From Alphaproteobacteria bacterium UBA2966 (GTDB taxonomy: Bacteria > Pseudomonadota > Alphaproteobacteria > UBA2966), in contig DEBC01000103.1 in NCBI GenBank assembly GCA_002348365.1, positions 18,948 to 38,029 of the forward strand: a stretch of DNA of 19,082 nt, read 5' to 3'. The position numbers were made by a program, and so were the translations under genes. Positions 14,655 through 19,082 of this stretch are shown here, piece by piece; position 1 is the first letter of the stretch; each line of letters starts with the position of its first letter. A model generated the notes under the pieces. The model saw only the letters and a program-made list of their open reading frames with translations. It did no database searches and had not been told where the DNA came from.

Positions 14655-16256
14655 ATGACGATTATGCATGACATCGACAGGCCCCGACCGGTCGTTCTTT
14701 GTATCCTGGACGGCTGGGGTTACAGGGAATCAGCGGAAGACAACGCCATCGCCCAGGCGCCCACGCCAGTCTACGACCGGCTGTTGGCGGAGTGTCCCTG
14801 GAGTCTGCTCGATGCATCGGAAATCCATGTCGGCCTGCCGAGCGGCCAAATGGGGAACTCCGAAGTCGGACATATGAACATCGGAGCGGGACGGGTCGTT
14901 CTGCAAGACCTTCCCCGTATCGACGATGCCGTGGAGAGCGGGGAACTCGCAGGAAACGCCACCCTTGCGGAATTCATCGGTACGCTGAAAAAATCAGGTG
15001 GGACGTGTCACCTGTTGGGGCTGCTCTCGCCCGGTGGCGTTCATTCCCACCAGGACCATATGGCCGCCCTGGCCAGAACCGTCGCCTCAGCCGGCGTGCC
15101 CGTGGCGGTGCATGCTTTGCTCGACGGCCGGGACACACCGCCAAAGAGCGCTGCCGACTATGTGGAGCGCTTTGAAGGCGCCGTTGCCGATGACGATGGC
15201 GTGCGCATCGCGACGGTGTGCGGACGCTACTATGCCATGGACCGCGACAAGAGGTGGGACCGGGTCGAAATCGCCTATGCCGCCCTCGCCAATGGGAACG
15301 GCGACCGGGCGACTGACGCTCAGTCGGCCATCGCGGCCGCCTACGCGAACGATGAAACCGACGAGTTCGTGACGCCCCGGCTGATCGATGGCTACGACGG
15401 GATGCATGACGGGGATGGCATCCTGATGGCGAATTTCCGGGCGGATCGCGCTCGGGAGCTCCTCACTGCACTGCTCGACCCGGGTTTCGCCGATTTCGCG
15501 CGTAATGAGGCCATCGAGTTCTCAGGCGCGGTCGGGATGGTTGAATACTCCAGTGAGCTCAATGCCCACCTGTCGGCACTTTTCCCGCCCGTCAGCCTGC
15601 GGGATACCATGGGAGAAATCGTATCGAATGCAGGCCTGAAGCAACTCCGGATCGCGGAGACCGAGAAGTACGCGCATGTCACATTCTTCTTCAATGGCGG
15701 AGAGGAGCAGGTCTTTCCCGGAGAAGAGCGAATCCTGATCGCGTCTCCCAAGGTCGCAACCTATGACCTCAAACCTGAAATGTCCGCCCACGAGGTGACA
15801 GACCGGCTGGTCGAGGCCATCCTCAGCAGCGACTTCGACTTTATCCTGGTGAACTATGCAAACGGCGACATGGTTGGACACACGGGAAACTTCGAAGCAG
15901 CGGTGAAAGCGGCGGGGGCGGTCGATGCGTGCCTCGGCAGACTGGAATGCGCCGTCAAGCAGGCAGGCGGAACGCTTATGATCACTGCCGACCATGGCAA
16001 TGCCGAAAGAATGTCCGACCGGACGACAGGGCAACCCCACACGGCACACACGATGGATCGGGTGCCCGCCGTTCTCGTGAACGCACCTGGCACCATTGAA
16101 AGCCTGCACGAAGGCCGCCTCGCAGATATCGCGCCGACCCTCCTCGACATCATGGGGCTTGCCAGGCCCGACAACGTGTCCGGCAGATCGCTGCTGATTC
16201 ATCGGGAGGCTGTGCACGCCGATCATGGAGAGACAGGTAGTCGTGCCCTGGCCTGA
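14655..16256 (+). CDS. gpmI: 2,3-bisphosphoglycerate-independent phosphoglycerate mutase
   Basis: Glycolytic/gluconeogenic enzyme that interconverts 3- and 2-phosphoglycerate through a phosphoserine, with two Mn ions, and does not need 2,3-bisphosphoglycerate. About 533 residues from the ATG at 14655; an ATG at 14664 is an alternative. Seen signatures: LCILDGWGYRE (15-25) with the metal-binding Asp19, MGNSEVGHMNIGAGR with nucleophile Ser69, CGRYYAMDRDKRWDR, FFFNGGEEQ, NYANGDMVGHTGN and ITADHGNAE. The alkaline-phosphatase-like domain surrounds an inserted phosphotransferase domain. The 3' end overlaps envC by 32 bases, so the two are probably one transcript. The gene is complete. Confidence 0.97.
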   Translation: MTIMHDIDRPRPVVLCILDGWGYRESAEDNAIAQAPTPVYDRLLAECPWSLLDASEIHVGLPSGQMGNSEVGHMNIGAGRVVLQDLPRIDDAVESGELAGNATLAEFIGTLKKSGGTCHLLGLLSPGGVHSHQDHMAALARTVASAGVPVAVHALLDGRDTPPKSAADYVERFEGAVADDDGVRIATVCGRYYAMDRDKRWDRVEIAYAALANGNGDRATDAQSAIAAAYANDETDEFVTPRLIDGYDGMHDGDGILMANFRADRARELLTALLDPGFADFARNEAIEFSGAVGMVEYSSELNAHLSALFPPVSLRDTMGEIVSNAGLKQLRIAETEKYAHVTFFFNGGEEQVFPGEERILIASPKVATYDLKPEMSAHEVTDRLVEAILSSDFDFILVNYANGDMVGHTGNFEAAVKAAGAVDACLGRLECAVKQAGGTLMITADHGNAERMSDRTTGQPHTAHTMDRVPAVLVNAPGTIESLHEGRLADIAPTLLDIMGLARPDNVSGRSLLIHREAVHADHGETGSRALA

Positions 16257-17442
16257 CCGGCCCCGACTCCCCTATGCCGCCGCGTTAGCCGTATGCGCGG
16301 TCCTGTTTTGCCTGTGCGCCCCCCGTTCTGCTGAAGCGCAGTCCGCCGAGCAGAAACTTCAACAGATCGAGCGTGAAATCGAGTCGAGCCGGCAGCAGGA
16401 ACAAAACCTCGAATCCAAGGCTGATCGTCTCAATCGGGGCCTTAAATCGATGCGAGGCGACCTAATCGATACCGCGGCCTCGGTTCAGACACACGAAGAC
16501 AAGGTTTCGGAAATTGAAATCAAGTTAAAGGCCTTGAGTGCCGAAGAACGCGCGAAGGCCCGCGATCTGCGCGAAAGACACGGTGAACTGTCGTCCGTGA
16601 TCGGAAGCCTGGCCCGCCTCGGCAGACGTCCACCCGAAGCTCTGATCACTGCGCCCACGATCCCGGTCGATGCCGTGCGAAGCACAATTGTATTGACCAG
16701 CATCATCCCGGAGCTTCAATCGCGGACCGACGGATTGCGCGCCGAGCTGGCCGCTCTGCGGGGCGTGCGGCGGGATATCGCCGGAGAGCGGGCCGCGCTG
16801 GCCTCCGCATCCGAGACGCTTCTCCGCGAACGACAGGCCCTCGACCGCCTGCACACCCAGACCTCTCGGTTGCACAAACAGACCCTGCACAAAAAGGCCC
16901 GGTCGCAGAAGCGCATCGCGCAACTCGCTGAAAAGGCGCAGAGCCTGCGCGCCCTGCTGCGTGAGCTCCAGAAAGAGGAGGATCGCCTGGCACGGGAGTC
17001 TCCGGACACCTCCATTATCCCCACTGGCAAAGCATTCTCGACTGCCCGCGGACACCTCCCGTTGCCCGCCCGGGGACGACTGGTCACCCAATTCGGCGAA
17101 CGCAACCAATTCGGAACCCGGAACCGCGGCCTCAGTGTGGCCACGCGATCCCAGGCGCAGGTGGTTGCCCCCTATGATGGCCGGGTACTGTTCGCGGGAC
17201 CCTTCCGAAGCTATGGCCAACTCTTGATAATTTCTCATGGCGAGGGATATCATTCTTTGATAGCCGGGATGTCCCGAATTGACGGTGCTGTGGGCCAGTG
17301 GCTGCTGGCCGGAGAGCCCATAGGGCGGATGGGCAAGAATGATGGCACCGCCCCTGTCCTATACGTAGAGTTGCGAAGAAACGGGGTGCCGATTAACCCG
17401 CTTTCCTGGTTAGCGGCAAACGAGAGAAAGGTTAGCGGATGA
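16225..17442 (+). CDS. envC: EnvC-like murein hydrolase activator
   Basis: A periplasmic protein of 405 residues. A signal peptide (about 1-39) ends near SAEAQ, then a long helical coiled-coil region (about 40-270) rich in Glu, Arg and Gln, then a LytM domain (about 276-395) beginning LPLPARGRLVTQFGER. The zinc ligands of active M23 peptidases are missing: where they have HxGxD there is NRGLS, and the HxH motif is replaced by LYV in PVLYVELRRNG. This matches EnvC, which binds and activates amidases at the septum and does not cut murein itself. The ATG at 16225 overlaps gpmI; a GTG at 16243 is an alternative start. The stop overlaps ctpA as ATGA. Confidence 0.9.
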   Translation: MERQVVVPWPDRPRLPYAAALAVCAVLFCLCAPRSAEAQSAEQKLQQIEREIESSRQQEQNLESKADRLNRGLKSMRGDLIDTAASVQTHEDKVSEIEIKLKALSAEERAKARDLRERHGELSSVIGSLARLGRRPPEALITAPTIPVDAVRSTIVLTSIIPELQSRTDGLRAELAALRGVRRDIAGERAALASASETLLRERQALDRLHTQTSRLHKQTLHKKARSQKRIAQLAEKAQSLRALLRELQKEEDRLARESPDTSIIPTGKAFSTARGHLPLPARGRLVTQFGERNQFGTRNRGLSVATRSQAQVVAPYDGRVLFAGPFRSYGQLLIISHGEGYHSLIAGMSRIDGAVGQWLLAGEPIGRMGKNDGTAPVLYVELRRNGVPINPLSWLAANERKVSG

Positions 17443-18716
17443 AGCGTACAGCGTTGTGTCTTGCCCTGGTGGGGCTGGCATTTTCCTCTCTGCCGGCGGT
17501 CGGCCAATCGGGCAGTTCAGAAACGTATCGCCAGCTACAGCTCTTTGGCGACGTTTTCGAGCGCGTTCGCTCCGACTACGTCGAGGAAGTGACCGACGAG
17601 AGCCTGATCGAGAAGGCGATCAATGGCATGCTGACCTCGCTCGATCCGCACTCTGGCTACCTCAATGCCAAGAGCTACCGGGATATGCAGGTGCAGACCA
17701 AAGGTGAGTTCGGCGGTCTCGGGATCGAAGTGACCATGGAAAATGGCGTGGTCAAGGTTGTCTCTCCGATCGACGACACGCCGGCATTCCGGGCCGGCGT
17801 CAAAGCCGGCGATTTCATTACCCGAATCGACGGCCAGCAGGTTTTGGGGCTGACATTGACCGAGGCCGTCGAAAAAATGCGGGGCGCGGTCAACACGAGC
17901 ATCGCCCTGACGATCTCGCGCCCCGGGCAGGAGCGCCCGTTCGACATCTCGATCACCCGCGCAGTGATCAAAATCAATTCGGTGAGATCCCGGATCGAAG
18001 GTGATGCCGCCTACGTGCGTATCACCTCCTTCAACGAACAAACCGAGTCTGGCCTGAAAAAGGCGATGGCGAAGCTGAAGAAGGATCTAGGCGACGAGAT
18101 GCGGGGTGTGGTGCTGGATCTTCGCAATAACCCAGGTGGCCTGCTAGAACAGGCTGTCGCCGTGGCCGACGCCTTTCTCGATCAAGGTGAGATCGTTTCA
18201 ACGCGGGGCCGCAGCCCTGACGACGTTCAACGGTTCTCGGCGCGGGGTGGAGACATGTCAGACGGCAAACCAATCGTGGTCCTGATCAATGGCGGCTCGG
18301 CGTCTGCATCGGAGATCGTGGCCGGCGCGCTGCAGGATCATCGGCGTGCCCTCGTGCTTGGAACGAATTCATTCGGAAAAGGATCGGTGCAGACGATTAT
18401 TCCGATGGCCGGTCATGGCGCCATGCGCTTGACGACATCGCGCTATTACACGCCATCAGGCCGGTCGATCCAGGCCACCGGCATTGAGCCGGACATCGAG
18501 ATTGTGCAGTCGCGTGTCGAACCCATCGATGCTGGCCCTCAACGGACCGAGGCATCGTTGCAGAACGCCCTCCAATCCGAGAAAAACGGCGAGGATCAGT
18601 CGGGCGACGCCACGACGCCGGGCGCGGGGCCCACCGGCACAGCCGAAGATTATCAGCTTGTACGTGCTCTCGATTTGTTGCGTGGAATCACACTGTACGG
18701 ACGAGGGTTCAACTAG
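17439..18716 (+). CDS. ctpA: C-terminal processing peptidase (S41 family)
   Basis: An exported serine peptidase that trims C-termini of envelope proteins; homologues act on lipoproteins and murein enzymes. It has 425 residues: a signal peptide (about 1-23, cleavage near AVGQ), an N-terminal helical part, a PDZ domain (about 88-170, with GEFGGLGIEV and AGVKAGDFITRIDG) and the S41 core. The Ser-Lys dyad is Ser289 in GGSASASEIV and Lys314 in NSFGKGSVQT, 25 apart as expected. VLDLRNNPGG and SRYYTPSGRSIQATGIEPDI are family marks. A low-complexity linker (about 365-402) precedes the short C-terminal helix. The start overlaps the envC stop (ATGA), so activator and protease are coupled. Confidence 0.95.
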   Translation: MKRTALCLALVGLAFSSLPAVGQSGSSETYRQLQLFGDVFERVRSDYVEEVTDESLIEKAINGMLTSLDPHSGYLNAKSYRDMQVQTKGEFGGLGIEVTMENGVVKVVSPIDDTPAFRAGVKAGDFITRIDGQQVLGLTLTEAVEKMRGAVNTSIALTISRPGQERPFDISITRAVIKINSVRSRIEGDAAYVRITSFNEQTESGLKKAMAKLKKDLGDEMRGVVLDLRNNPGGLLEQAVAVADAFLDQGEIVSTRGRSPDDVQRFSARGGDMSDGKPIVVLINGGSASASEIVAGALQDHRRALVLGTNSFGKGSVQTIIPMAGHGAMRLTTSRYYTPSGRSIQATGIEPDIEIVQSRVEPIDAGPQRTEASLQNALQSEKNGEDQSGDATTPGAGPTGTAEDYQLVRALDLLRGITLYGRGFN

Positions 18717-18757
18717 AGGCGCGTTCGGGGGTTACCGGTACGCGGACAGATTGAACA

Positions 18758-19082
18758 GTGGCGCGACGAGCCCGTTCACGTTCGAGACGGAGCCGCCGCG
18801 ATAGCGAGGAAAGGGGGCGCCAGCTCAATATTCCTCTGATCGCTGGGCTGGCGTTGTTCGGAATCGTGCTCGGCCTTGTGGGCTGGGCATGGTTGGCGTT
18901 CGACGAAGAAGCCTTCAAGGCGGCGATGCGGCCGCCGTCAATCGTAGCCGAAATTCCGCCTCCGCCCGAGGCCTCTGAAACGTCTGGTGAAGACGACTTC
19001 GAGGACGAGGAGGCAGAAGACTTCGACGAAGACGAAGATGTTGCCGAATCGGAAGAAGATGCTGTCGATTCAGCCGATGCCA
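18758..19082 (+). CDS. Membrane-anchored protein, probable divergent polysaccharide deacetylase (3' cut)
   Basis: A frame that runs off the window. It starts with GTG at 18758, since a TGA at 18752-18754 closes it upstream. The first 108 residues show a very basic cytoplasmic stretch (MARRARSRSRRSRRDSEER), one membrane helix (about 27-45, PLIAGLALFGIVLGLVGWAW), then a proline-rich and strongly acidic linker with many Asp and Glu. This gene order (envC, ctpA, then a divergent polysaccharide deacetylase) is usual in alphaproteobacteria, so the missing part may be that domain, but only its N-terminus is visible. The start has only a weak ribosome binding site. The membrane topology is fairly sure, the function is inference. 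Confidence 0.6.
   Translation, partial: MARRARSRSRRSRRDSEERGRQLNIPLIAGLALFGIVLGLVGWAWLAFDEEAFKAAMRPPSIVAEIPPPPEASETSGEDDFEDEEAEDFDEDEDVAESEEDAVDSADA

Noticed and set aside
16225..17442. EnvC-like protein as an active M23 metallopeptidase.
   Set aside because: The zinc-ligand positions hold Asn, Ser, Leu and Val, so it should be an activator without catalysis.
1..19082. CRISPR array, insertion sequence or toxin-antitoxin pair.
   Set aside because: No regularly spaced repeats, transposase-like frame or paired small genes of that kind were found on either strand.

Overview
The window looks like part of an alphaproteobacterial chromosome, plausibly Rhodospirillales-like. The evidence is the high GC content, the gene order rplU-rpmA-obgE-proB-proA-nadD-rsfS-rlmH-gpmI-envC-ctpA, and an L21 protein with a long Lys/Ala-rich tail. 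This lineage call rests on recognising gene order and sequence style; no search was run.

Left part (1-6.8 kb) is an accessory metabolic region. It holds a sugar-phosphate isomerase/epimerase-like gene overlapping a small cupin gene, then a C/G-rich repeat that folds into hairpins. A convergent glutathione S-transferase follows. Next come a damaged MmgE/PrpD gene (internal deletion plus frameshift), a small unknown ORF, and a DapA-family aldolase gene interrupted by two in-frame TAA codons. A nitroreductase and a CmcJ/NvfI-like oxygenase, both on the minus strand, complete it. The mixture of intact and broken catabolic genes suggests a region that is decaying.

Middle part (6.85-8.33 kb) has a complete tRNA-Ser(CGA) on the minus strand. 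A 35-nt copy of the tRNA's 5' half (one mismatch) lies 1383 bp away in the same orientation. Between the copies are an AT-richer non-coding stretch and a lipoprotein-like gene whose frame continues past two TAG codons. This geometry fits the scar of a small element integrated at the tRNA gene, but no integrase is visible.

Right part (8.4-19.1 kb) is a compact set of housekeeping genes on the plus strand. A sigma70-like promoter and a leader hairpin precede rplU-rpmA, which end at a strong intrinsic terminator. Then obgE-proB-proA are linked by ATGA overlaps, followed by nadD, rsfS, rlmH, gpmI, envC, ctpA and the start of a membrane-anchored protein, probably the divergent polysaccharide deacetylase often found here. 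They cover ribosome assembly and silencing (L21, L27, Obg, RsfS, RlmH), proline and NAD synthesis, glycolysis and envelope/division maintenance. The main oddity is rsfS, which has no ATG, GTG or TTG where its Shine-Dalgarno points; an AUA codon sits there instead.

I see no clearly new defence or biosynthetic system. The most interesting signals are the tRNA-Ser partial duplication, the two genes with paired in-frame stops, and the rsfS start.
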